From Armatimonadetes bacterium Uphvl-Ar2 (lineage in GTDB: Bacteria; Armatimonadota; Fimbriimonadia; Fimbriimonadales; Fimbriimonadaceae), in contig CP021424.1 of the NCBI GenBank assembly GCA_002162095.1, positions 620,001 through 684,000 of the forward strand: 64,000 nt of DNA. The letters are read 5' to 3'. Shown here piece after piece: positions 26,852 through 33,681 of the stretch (within the stretch, counting starts at the first letter, position 1; each line of letters opens with the position of its first letter). Under the pieces are notes generated by a model. It saw nothing but the letters and a program-made list of their open reading frames with translations, made no database searches and was not told the DNA's origin. A program made the position numbers and the translations under genes.

Positions 26852-28009
26852 CTACCGTCGCAGTTTGGCCAGACGCCGGGCCATCTCGGACTGCAGAGAC
26901 TCGGTGACTCGCGGATCAAAGCCGATCTCCGCCACCCGGCCCAGCCAAGGCTCGGCCAAGTCACATAGCTCCTCAATCATCCGCCTTGTCGCCGTCTCGG
27001 TGAGGCCGTAGATGCGGCCAAAGTCAATGAAATCACCACCGCGCAGATTGTCATTCTTGCCCTGAAGGAACAGGGCCATGTGTTGGTCCAACTGCTTGTA
27101 TGGCAGGGTGCTCAAGAGGTCATAACCTGGGCTCAAACGCACAACTTCATCCCACAGCACGCTGACGTTTTTGGCGTGCAGGTCGCCGTTGCCAATGATA
27201 TAGCTGAAGGCCGTCAGTCGCATGAGACGCTCAACTTCCACCAGGGCAGATGAACAATTGTCGGCCACGCGGTCGGCAATTGCGCGCATCGAGGGCTGAT
27301 ACTTGTGTGCGGGCGGGCTATTAAGCAGTTGGCACCCATCTTCCATGTGCAGCTTCGTGACCCCTCGGTCTTTGCGGTCGAACCGTTGCACCAGCAAGCC
27401 GGGCTCGCCATCTCGGTCATGCACGACTTTCGCGCGATTGACCTCCAGGCGGCACCCTTTGGCCATCCGCAGGAAGAACTCCTCGTTCTGGACGAGCCGA
27501 GGAAACTGAGGCGGATTGAGCTTCAAAATCGCCGAAGGAACCCCTTTGGCTCTCACTCCAAAGGCCACCGTCGCCGCCGAGACCTTCTCTTGGGCGCCCG
27601 GAATTGCGCTGTCGGCGTTGTCGGAAGCGCCAGCCCGGAAGAGCTCCCAGAAGCTCACCTGGCCAAGATCCTTAACCGCCACGCGGGCGCGTCGGGTACC
27701 CGGTTTCTCCCCGCTCGGCAAGACGGCGATGTCTCCAATGGTGTCCCACCCCACCCTCAGCAAGAGTTCCAAGGCATCATCCCGCGAGCGAGCACTATCG
27801 AGGAGCAATTGCAGACGCGCGCCCTCGGGCAGCAGGTTGAGGAAGAAGTTCGGGAGTTCCGCGAAATCGGCCGTCTCATGCGGCAACGTTGTGGCCACCC
27901 ATCCATGCGGCAAAGTCGCACCCTCGATGGCGGAGAACCGGATGCCACGGGCATGCCTCTCCAAGCGGCCAATCAGCTGCTGGCCTTGATAGACATCACC
28001 GGCGGTCAT
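26852..28009 (-). CDS. hipA: HipA-family serine/threonine kinase toxin
   Basis: 385 residues. It has the HipA N-terminal domain (residues ~5-100; FFLNLLPEGARLQLLL) and a kinase core with the Gly-rich loop IPGAQEKVS (~135), the catalytic loop GNGDLHAKN (~270; Asp and Asn present) and the metal site GYDLLST. HipA kinases inactivate glutamyl-tRNA synthetase or related targets and cause growth arrest; the target here is unknown. Its ATG overlaps the hipB stop (ATGA). The pair lies between 60-bp direct repeats and appears inserted. Confidence 0.92.
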   Translation of the reverse strand: MTAGDVYQGQQLIGRLERHARGIRFSAIEGATLPHGWVATTLPHETADFAELPNFFLNLLPEGARLQLLLDSARSRDDALELLLRVGWDTIGDIAVLPSGEKPGTRRARVAVKDLGQVSFWELFRAGASDNADSAIPGAQEKVSAATVAFGVRAKGVPSAILKLNPPQFPRLVQNEEFFLRMAKGCRLEVNRAKVVHDRDGEPGLLVQRFDRKDRGVTKLHMEDGCQLLNSPPAHKYQPSMRAIADRVADNCSSALVEVERLMRLTAFSYIIGNGDLHAKNVSVLWDEVVRLSPGYDLLSTLPYKQLDQHMALFLQGKNDNLRGGDFIDFGRIYGLTETATRRMIEELCDLAEPWLGRVAEIGFDPRVTESLQSEMARRLAKLRR

Positions 28010-28224
28010 CGTAGATCGCCATTCCCTTGCTCGGCGAGTTCAATCGTCAATCCTAGGACACGGAGGATCGATAACAGGATCTCAAGCCGGAGGGTGGGCT
28101 TCCCCTTCTCGGCGGCCACCACTGAAGGCACCGAGCATGAGGCTAAACGAGCCACATCCGCTTGCGTGATGCGGAGCAGTTTCCGGCGCTGCTCAATCCT
28201 GACACCAAGTTCTTTTGCGTTCAT
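28006..28224 (-). CDS. hipB: HipB-family antitoxin / Xre-type repressor
   Basis: 72 residues, with a Cro/C1-type helix-turn-helix at ~8-60 (LGVRIEQRRKLLRITQADVA, then SVPSVVAAEKGKPTLRLEIL). It should bind HipA and repress the operon. Upstream are a -10 box TATAAT (28249 to 28244, minus strand) and the AACGATCGTT palindrome only six bases before the ATG, so bound HipB would block RNA polymerase or the ribosome. Confidence 0.92.
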   Translation of the reverse strand: MNAKELGVRIEQRRKLLRITQADVARLASCSVPSVVAAEKGKPTLRLEILLSILRVLGLTIELAEQGNGDLR

Positions 28225-28230
28225 TTTGGC

Positions 28231-28240
28231 AACGATCGTT
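28231..28240. promoter_or_regulatory. HipB operator O1 (AACGATCGTT)
   Basis: A perfect 10-base palindrome between the hipB -10 box and its ATG. It shares its GATC-centred core with O2 and O3. Its centre lies 62 bases from that of O2. Confidence 0.65.
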
Positions 28241-28243
28241 TAT

Positions 28244-28249
28244 ATTATA
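28244..28249 (-). promoter_or_regulatory. hipBA promoter -10 box
   Basis: TATAAT on the minus strand, 20 bases before the hipB ATG and next to operator O1. The -35 box is not clear. Confidence 0.55.
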
Positions 28250-28290
28250 CGACGACCCCTGCCCAAACGCGAGGGGAATTCACACTTTTT

Positions 28291-28310
28291 TAAATGATCG
28301 TTGAAATTTA
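28291..28310. promoter_or_regulatory. HipB operator O2 (imperfect)
   Basis: AAATGATCGTTGAAATTT shares GATCGTTGAA exactly with the 24-base palindrome O3; its left arm is degenerate. The centre is 62 bases from O1 and 61 from O3. Confidence 0.5.
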
Positions 28311-28346
28311 TTGGGCATTCCCGCTGAATCCGGTGCTCCCGGCCCA

Positions 28347-28370
28347 GAACTTCAACGATCGTTGAAGTTC
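28347..28370. promoter_or_regulatory. HipB operator O3: perfect 24-bp palindrome
   Basis: The left half GAACTTCAACGA is followed by its exact reverse complement. It lies between the hipBA promoter and the 3' end of the glycosidase gene. It is the longest perfect palindrome I noticed in the window and extends the O1 core. Confidence 0.65.
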
Positions 28371-28388
28371 CGGACCATCTTCAGCCCG

Positions 28389-28448
28389 GCTCACTTAAAC
28401 CGAACTTCATCAAAGAAGAACGTCACCGGGCGACCCGCCCCCGCCACC
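28389..28448. repeat. 60-bp direct repeat, intact copy (3' end of glycosidase gene)
   Basis: This copy holds the glycosidase stop and the codons for VTFFFDEVRFK. It is the partner of 26725-26784, and the two enclose the hipBA module and its operators. Confidence 0.85.
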
Positions 28449-28666
28449 GTGAACACGAACCCGGTCTTCACCCGGCTGAGATCCTTGCCGCGCAGGTCGA
28501 TGGTGTAGCGCTTCCACTCCCGGGTGAGGGTGACTTCCATCTGCCCCCGGCCTGTGTCGGGGTACTTCTTGTCGTTCCCGAGAATCCCGAACTCCACCTT
28601 CAGTTTCTCGCCCCCGGCCTCGCCGCGCATCCAGAACTCCAGCTCCTTCGCCCCGGTCAGGTTCAA
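28391..28666 (-). pseudogene. C-terminal carbohydrate-binding-like segment of the glycosidase, out of frame with the main ORF
   Basis: This frame encodes LNLTGAKELEFWMRGEAGG up to VTFFFDEVRFK, a beta-sandwich end that fits directly after ...QFPPNDWG of the larger frame. One extra base in the run of five C (plus strand 28681-28685) would join them as NDWG-DQPQG-LNLTG, the expected sequence for this kind of domain. It is therefore part of the gene at 28663-30213, separated by a real mutation or a sequencing error, and not an independent gene. Confidence 0.75.
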
Positions 28667-30213
28667 CCCCTGCGGCTGGTCCCCCAGTCGTTCGGCGGGA
28701 ACTGGCAGGCCACCCCCGCCCAGCCCCCGGCATTGGTGTAGGTCACCTTAGCGCAGGCGGCCCCGGCTTGCGGGCGATCCTTCCACTCCCAGTCCACGGT
28801 CAGGCCACCGGCGTTGCCCATCCAGCCGGAGGGCGCAAACGCCATGTCCGCCGCGCTGTTGGCATAGACCACCAGCGGGAGGTCGGCCTTCACGCCCGTT
28901 TCCACGCGCACCGGCCCTTCCACAAAGATCGGCACGTTGGCCACCGCCGCCCCGCCCGCTTCATCAAAGACGTAAGCAAAGATGCGGTAGCCGCCCCCCG
29001 AATCGGGCATTCGGAACGTCGCCGTCGTGTTCGTCGAGTTCACCAGCGCCCCCGGGTAGCTCTCGGGCACGGCTTCGTCGCGCCCGGCTGTCAGGCGTTC
29101 GCGGCCCTCGGCCGTCAATATCCACTGCACCTTCAGCGGGCGGCCCTCGGGGTCACTTGCCGCCAGCATGGCCCGCACAGTTTGGCCTTGGCGAAGGCGG
29201 TCGGCCTGGTCCACTTCCAGCTTGGTGATGCGCGGCACCAGATTGGGCCGGGCCTTGCCGGTGTAGAACTCGGCCATCACTTGCGCGGATTCCAGAGGCG
29301 CCCCGTTGGGCAGAATCATGCCGAACCAAGTGCCCGTGCCCTCCTGCTTCGTCCCCCACAGGAAGGCATAGGCGCCCAGGCACATGCCGGGGTTCTTCAC
29401 CACCGCGTTCTCATAAGACTTGCGGTAGTGCTCAGCCTTCTCGGTGCTGGTGGCCTCAATCGGCGCATCCCAGCGGGTCTTGGTCACCTCCCACTGCCCC
29501 AGGGGGCCGAATTCGGTGAGAACGTACGGCTTGGTGCCGCCAAGGTCGGCGTAGCGCTGGGCCAGCGAAGGCGCGCCGCCGTAGCTATTGATGCCGATGA
29601 TGTCAATGCTCTTGCAGATGGCGTGGATGTTCTTCACCTTCTCCGGGCTGATGTCGGCAATCACCGTCATCGTGGGGTGGTTCGGGTCCAGCCGCTTGCT
29701 CATCGCGGCGATGTCTTCAATCGCGCGCCACACCGCCGGGTCATCCGGGTGGGCTTCCATCTCGTTGCCAAACGCCCACATCAGCAGCGCGGGGTGGTCT
29801 TTGTATTTCTCCACCACCTCGCGGCACATCTCAAACTGCTTCTTCACCTCGGCGGCGTTGTGGTAGTCGAACCCGCCCGCGTGTTGCAGCCAAATGCCAA
29901 CGGTCACGGACAGGCCGTCGCGGTGGGCTTCGTCCAGGATCGGGCCGAGGTTGTCCGCGCCCCAGGTGCGGAACGAGTTCACCCCGGATTCCAGCATCAG
30001 TTGCCGATTGCCATTGCCGCCCACGCCCCGGATGACGAACGGCTGCCCATTCTTGAGCAGTTGATACCTGCCCGGTCCGCCGACCAGCTCGACCTTGCTG
30101 GGGGCAGCGGAGGCGGTGGGCGCGTCGCTCGCGGCCACGCAACTGGTGGGCAACGCCAGCACGCACAGGCCAAGCACCCCCGTTAACCATCGCGAAACGT
30201 TTCTCAGCAACAT
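28663..30213 (-). CDS. Secreted GH2/GH5-like (clan GH-A) glycosidase, frameshifted near the C-terminus
   Basis: 516 residues before a premature stop. The N-terminal signal (MLLRNVSRWLTGVLGLCVLALPTSCVA, quoted in parts: ends CVLALPTSCVA) implies export. The TIM barrel starts RYQLLKNGQPFVIRGVGGNG. The acid/base Glu is in AFGNEME (~148) and the nucleophile Glu in VLTEFGPLG (~230), as in GH2-TIM and GH5 enzymes. Residues ~355-450 form an immunoglobulin-like domain, then a CBM-like domain cut off by the frameshift. Catalytic residues are intact, so the shortened product might still work. Codons 3-7 contain GAAACGTTTC, the proposed operator of the divergent LacI protein. Confidence 0.8.
   Translation of the reverse strand: MLLRNVSRWLTGVLGLCVLALPTSCVAASDAPTASAAPSKVELVGGPGRYQLLKNGQPFVIRGVGGNGNRQLMLESGVNSFRTWGADNLGPILDEAHRDGLSVTVGIWLQHAGGFDYHNAAEVKKQFEMCREVVEKYKDHPALLMWAFGNEMEAHPDDPAVWRAIEDIAAMSKRLDPNHPTMTVIADISPEKVKNIHAICKSIDIIGINSYGGAPSLAQRYADLGGTKPYVLTEFGPLGQWEVTKTRWDAPIEATSTEKAEHYRKSYENAVVKNPGMCLGAYAFLWGTKQEGTGTWFGMILPNGAPLESAQVMAEFYTGKARPNLVPRITKLEVDQADRLRQGQTVRAMLAASDPEGRPLKVQWILTAEGRERLTAGRDEAVPESYPGALVNSTNTTATFRMPDSGGGYRIFAYVFDEAGGAAVANVPIFVEGPVRVETGVKADLPLVVYANSAADMAFAPSGWMGNAGGLTVDWEWKDRPQAGAACAKVTYTNAGGWAGVACQFPPNDWGTSRRG
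30193..30204. promoter_or_regulatory. LacI operator inside the first codons of the glycosidase gene
   Basis: CGAAACGTTTCT with the perfect core GAAACGTTTC (30194-30203). The same core occurs at 30360-30369 and 37345-37354. Its centre is 166 bases from the site before lacI, which would permit looping across the divergent promoter. Confidence 0.65.
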
Positions 30214-30233
30214 GGCGGCACCTTACCCGGCCT

Positions 30234-30247
30234 ATAGCTAGAGCTAT
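30234..30247. promoter_or_regulatory. Perfect inverted repeat in the glycosidase/lacI divergent region
   Basis: ATAGCT-AG-AGCTAT. It sits 21 bases upstream of the glycosidase ATG, between two copies of ACATGGCGGCAC (30210-30221 and 30263-30274). It may be a second regulator's site or part of the promoter. Confidence 0.4.
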
Positions 30248-30358
30248 CAAGTCCAAATCGCTACATGGCGGCACTTTCCCCGAGTATCTTTCGCCCCGGA
30301 AAAAAAAGTGTGGCAATTTGCGGAGACCTCCTGCAATAATCAGCGCCACGAAGGGTTG

Positions 30359-30370
30359 AGAAACGTTTCG
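30359..30370. promoter_or_regulatory. LacI operator upstream of lacI (autoregulation)
   Basis: AGAAACGTTTCG with core GAAACGTTTC (30360-30369), ending 11 bases before the GTG start of the LacI gene and touching its ribosome-binding site GGAG. Confidence 0.7.
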
Positions 30371-30381
30371 GAGAACCAGCA

Positions 30382-31407
30382 GTGGCCGCCACCATCAAGG
30401 ATATCGCCAAGCAACTGAACATTTCGGTCAGTACGGTCAGCTATGCGCTGAACGGCGGGCCGCGTTCGGTGCCGGATGATATCCGCGAGAGCGTGCTGCG
30501 CGTCGCCAAGGAACTCAATTACCGCCCCAACCGCGTGGCGCGGTCCATGGTCACGGGCAAGAGCGACACCATTGGCGTCGTCCCGCCCGAAGTCACGGAC
30601 AACGTCTTCCTCAGCCCCTATCTCCACCTGGCCCTCAACGGCATCATCAACGAAGCCGGCCGCCAGCACCAAGACGTTCTCCTCTTTACGCGCTGCAGCG
30701 AAGTGGACCGCGATGAGCTCGCCTCCATTCTCGTAGACGGACGCGTGGACGGCGTGATCTTCATTGCCCCGCACTTCAGTGAGAAGTCGGTGGAACTCGC
30801 CGCTTCCCTGCACTCTCCGTGCGCCACCGTCTCCGGGGTGCCGCTGGATGGCGTGCTGTCGTTCTCGGTGGATAACGAATCGGGCGTGGCCAGCGCGATG
30901 GGCCACCTCTATGGGCTCGGCCACCGCAAGATCGCCCACATCGCGGGCCGCCTGGACATGCAGGACGCCCTCGTTCGCTTGCAGGCGTACCAGGCGTTTC
31001 TGCGCAATCACCACATCTCGTACCGCGAGGAGTGGGTGGGCATGGGACAGTTCACTATTGATGGGGGCCGCCGCGCCATGGCGCAGTTGCTTACGCTCCC
31101 CGAACCGCCGACTGCCGTCTTCTGCGCCAATGACGAAATGGCCCTGGGCGCCTTGTTCGAAGCCCACAGCCGCCAAGTGCGAGTGCCAGAAGATATCAGC
31201 ATCGTCGGCTTCGACATGACGCCCGGGAGCGAGAACGTCTATCCCGGCCTCACTACCGTCCGCCAACCCATCGGCGAACTCAGCGCCGCCGCCGTCCGTG
31301 CCCTCAAGGCCCTCATTGACGGCAAAGAGCCGCAAGAACCCACCGTTTTCCAGACCGAACTTATCATTCGCCAATCGACTACTTGTCCAAAGGAGCACAA
31401 ATCATGA
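30382..31407 (+). CDS. LacI-family transcriptional regulator of the second sugar cluster
   Basis: 341 residues from the GTG at 30382. Residues 3-57 are a LacI DNA-binding domain ([30 protein letters not shown]), followed by a sugar-sensing domain ([47 protein letters not shown]). The matching CG-centred palindromes lie at its own start, at the divergent glycosidase start and before the PEP-CTERM gene at 37397. Its TGA overlaps the ATG of the prepilin-like gene, so regulator and surface protein are translated together. Confidence 0.93.
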   Translation: MAATIKDIAKQLNISVSTVSYALNGGPRSVPDDIRESVLRVAKELNYRPNRVARSMVTGKSDTIGVVPPEVTDNVFLSPYLHLALNGIINEAGRQHQDVLLFTRCSEVDRDELASILVDGRVDGVIFIAPHFSEKSVELAASLHSPCATVSGVPLDGVLSFSVDNESGVASAMGHLYGLGHRKIAHIAGRLDMQDALVRLQAYQAFLRNHHISYREEWVGMGQFTIDGGRRAMAQLLTLPEPPTAVFCANDEMALGALFEAHSRQVRVPEDISIVGFDMTPGSENVYPGLTTVRQPIGELSAAAVRALKALIDGKEPQEPTVFQTELIIRQSTTCPKEHKS

Positions 31408-32258
31408 TCAATAAACGTTCAGCCTTTACGCTGATTGAACTACTTGTTGTCATCGCGATCATCGCGATCTTGGCCGCGATCCTGTTCCCGGTTTTTGCCC
31501 GGGCCAAGACGGCGGCGAAGAAGATCCAATCGACTTCGAACATGAAGCAGATCCTCACGGCCTTCCAGCTGTACGTGGGTGACTACGACGACATGTATCC
31601 GAAGCGCGGCACCATGAACGGCAATGGCCAATCCTGGGCGACCGGTAGCTGCAGCGTGGAGCAATGGGGATGCCCGACCTGGGACAAGGTGCTCTACCCG
31701 TATCAGAAGAATTACCAACTGTTCGAATCGTCCCTCGACCGCTCCCCCAAGAAGCCGTCGAACCTTGGCGAAGTCAAGCGCTCCTACCGCGTGGCCAGCA
31801 ACCTGATCCGCGGCGTGGGCGGCGTGAACACCTGGGGTGGCACGACCGAAACCCCGGTGACGGTCTACTCCACCACCTCGATCTCCGTGCCCGCCGAGAG
31901 CATCATGCTGACCGAGCAACGCAATGAAGGCCAGTTCTACACCTGGGATTCGTGGATTTGGTCCACGTTCTGGGAGCACTGGGTATGGGGCGCCGGTTCC
32001 AGCAACACGCTTTCCTACAAGGACGTGAACCCGAACCAACTCTGGTCTGGCATTGACTACGATTCCGGCAACGGCACCGCCAACTTTGGCTTCGCCGACA
32101 CGCACGTCAAGTCCGTACCGCGCGGCTTCCTGTTCCGCGGTTACCGCCAGTCCACGGGTGTAGGCCAGCCGGAAAACCCGGCCCTGAAGGGCGTCTGCCT
32201 CGATGCGGATGACTTTGGCGGCGGCACGCCGGACAACGACTGCCCGCTGCCGCAGTAA
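31404..32258 (+). CDS. DUF1559-type prepilin-like protein
   Basis: 284 residues. Prepilin leader [20 protein letters not shown], cut before FTLIE (the -1 residue is Ala rather than Gly), then [15 protein letters not shown]. The middle has [20 protein letters not shown] and the C-terminus [18 protein letters not shown], resembling the H-x9-DG end of DUF1559 proteins. The ATG has AAAGGAG upstream and overlaps the lacI stop. The place between a LacI regulator and a sugar ABC transporter suggests a surface or periplasmic role in sugar capture, which is inference. Confidence 0.9.
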   Translation: MINKRSAFTLIELLVVIAIIAILAAILFPVFARAKTAAKKIQSTSNMKQILTAFQLYVGDYDDMYPKRGTMNGNGQSWATGSCSVEQWGCPTWDKVLYPYQKNYQLFESSLDRSPKKPSNLGEVKRSYRVASNLIRGVGGVNTWGGTTETPVTVYSTTSISVPAESIMLTEQRNEGQFYTWDSWIWSTFWEHWVWGAGSSNTLSYKDVNPNQLWSGIDYDSGNGTANFGFADTHVKSVPRGFLFRGYRQSTGVGQPENPALKGVCLDADDFGGGTPDNDCPLPQ

Positions 32259-32275
32259 GGCAGCCCTATCCCTCT

Positions 32276-32302
32276 GGAGCCATACCCACTCGGTATGGCT
32301 CC
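32276..32302 (+). terminator. Strong hairpin after the prepilin-like gene
   Basis: GGAGCCATACC-CACTC-GGTATGGCTCC is a perfect 11-bp stem with a five-base loop. Only a weak pyrimidine tail follows, so it may partly terminate, or stabilise the 3' end of the prepilin mRNA and raise its level over the transporter genes. Confidence 0.6.
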
Positions 32303-32323
32303 GTTCCCTTCTGCGCAATTCCC

Positions 32324-32596
32324 ATGAAAAAAGAGATTCCCTCCTGGGCTGTCATCTCCGCGATCGCAGTGGCCGCGATCATTGGCGTTTTCTTTGTCGT
32401 CCGGGCGGCCTCCGGCCCGCCGGAACTTCCGGCCCCCAAGATCAAGGTGAAGCAGGAAATCCCTGAACACCTCAAGGGCCACATGACGCCCGAAATGGAA
32501 AAGGAGATCCGCGAGCAGACGCAAAAGTACGGCGAGATTGACCCCAATGCGCCGGCCAATAGCGGCCCGCCCGCCGGTCCGCCGACCGGTCAGTAA
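32324..32596 (+). CDS. Small single-pass membrane protein, function unknown
   Basis: 90 residues. One N-terminal membrane helix (WAVISAIAVAAIIGVFFVV), a charged middle part (HMTPEMEKEIREQTQKYGE) and a Pro/Gly-rich end (PPAGPPTGQ). I recognise no family. It lies between the prepilin-like gene and the sugar transporter genes on the same strand and may be an assembly partner of the prepilin-like protein. Confidence 0.6.
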   Translation: MKKEIPSWAVISAIAVAAIIGVFFVVRAASGPPELPAPKIKVKQEIPEHLKGHMTPEMEKEIREQTQKYGEIDPNAPANSGPPAGPPTGQ

Positions 32597-32610
32597 CGCA
32601 AGAGGTTTCG

Positions 32611-33681
32611 GTGCGCGCGCTCCTGCGACTCTTCGGGGTAACCCTCGGGCTTGCCCTGGCCACGGGCATCGCCTTTGCCAAGCCCGTTGAACTCCGTCTC
32701 GTGGTATGGGAAGGAGACGAAGCGTTGCGCGTGCTCCGCGAGGTCACCAAGGACTTCGAGCGGGCCAACCCAGGTGTGAAGGTCAAGCTTGAGAACGTTG
32801 ACTATCGCTACTACTTCCAGCGGTTGCTCTCGCAGGTGGCGGGCAACACGGCCCCGGACGTGGCGATTCTTGACCCGCAGAACATGCAGATGTTCGCCAA
32901 GCGGGGGGCGCTCCGGCCGCTGGATCCGCTCATCGAATCCACCCCGGGCTTTGCTTTGGGCGACTACTATCCGCCCATCGTCGATATCTTCCGGTATCAG
33001 AAGAGTCTCTACGTTCTGCCTCGCGACATCGCCCCTATCGGGCTGATCTACTACAACAAGCGGCTGTTCAAAGAAGCCGGGCTGGAAGAACCTGACGGCA
33101 ACTGGACCTGGGATTTTGAGCCGCGCCCCGAACTGGGGAGCCAGTGCTTCACCTACTGCATGCAGCAGCTCACCGAGAAGGATGAGAAGGGCCGCACGCA
33201 GGTGTGGGGGTTTGCGCCCTCGTGGACGGGGGCCTGGACCGATACCGTCGCCTTCTCTTCCGGCGCGCGCTACGTGGACAACCCGGAGTCCTTCGACAAG
33301 CTCAATTTCACCGATCCCCGAGTCACCCGCGCCTTTGATTGGGTGGTGGAACTCGCCAACGAAAAGCGATGGCTCCCCAGCCAAAGCGAACTCACGTCGG
33401 TGGTGCAGTCCACCGCCGTGGACCTCTTCATCTCGCAGCGGGTAGCTATGTACCAGTGCGGAATCTGGGATGTCCCCCGCATCCGGCAGGCCCTGAAGCC
33501 CGGCAGCGAGAAGTTCTTCGAGTGGGATATCACCCTCGCCCCCGGCCACATCGACCCCGCCACCGGCAAGGTGGTGCGGGCGGCCCCCTCGGGCGGCTCC
33601 GGCTACGCCATTCTCAACTCCACCCCCACCCCGAGGAAGCCTGGAAGCTCGTCCAATGGATGTCCGGCGAACCCGGCATGA
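32611..33681 (+). CDS. Sugar-binding (family 1) part of an SBP-permease fusion, ended by a frameshift
   Basis: GTG start with GAGG upstream; signal peptide ending GIAFAKP. The body is a family 1 solute-binding protein (VVWEGDEALRVLREVTKDFE, APDVAILDPQNMQMFAK, DIAPIGLIYYNKRLFKEAG). The frame leaves homology after GSGYAILNST and ends at 33681. The lost continuation (PEEAWKLVQWMSGEPG) follows in the next frame. Inserting one C in the C5 run at 33623-33627 gives NSTPHPEEAWKLVQW and joins both into a protein of about 800 residues. Error, real mutation or recoding cannot be told apart here. Confidence 0.8.
   Translation: MRALLRLFGVTLGLALATGIAFAKPVELRLVVWEGDEALRVLREVTKDFERANPGVKVKLENVDYRYYFQRLLSQVAGNTAPDVAILDPQNMQMFAKRGALRPLDPLIESTPGFALGDYYPPIVDIFRYQKSLYVLPRDIAPIGLIYYNKRLFKEAGLEEPDGNWTWDFEPRPELGSQCFTYCMQQLTEKDEKGRTQVWGFAPSWTGAWTDTVAFSSGARYVDNPESFDKLNFTDPRVTRAFDWVVELANEKRWLPSQSELTSVVQSTAVDLFISQRVAMYQCGIWDVPRIRQALKPGSEKFFEWDITLAPGHIDPATGKVVRAAPSGGSGYAILNSTPTPRKPGSSSNGCPANPA

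Noticed and set aside
26746-26976. 76-codon minus-strand frame between hipA and the radical SAM gene
   Set aside because: It overlaps the end of hipA and the decayed repeat; its Gly-rich end is only the repeat read in another frame.
28681-28685. Programmed frameshifting as the explanation for the glycosidase break
   Set aside because: No slippery heptamer with a downstream pseudoknot is evident, and the same one-C loss occurs in a second gene, which favours sequencing error or simple mutation.
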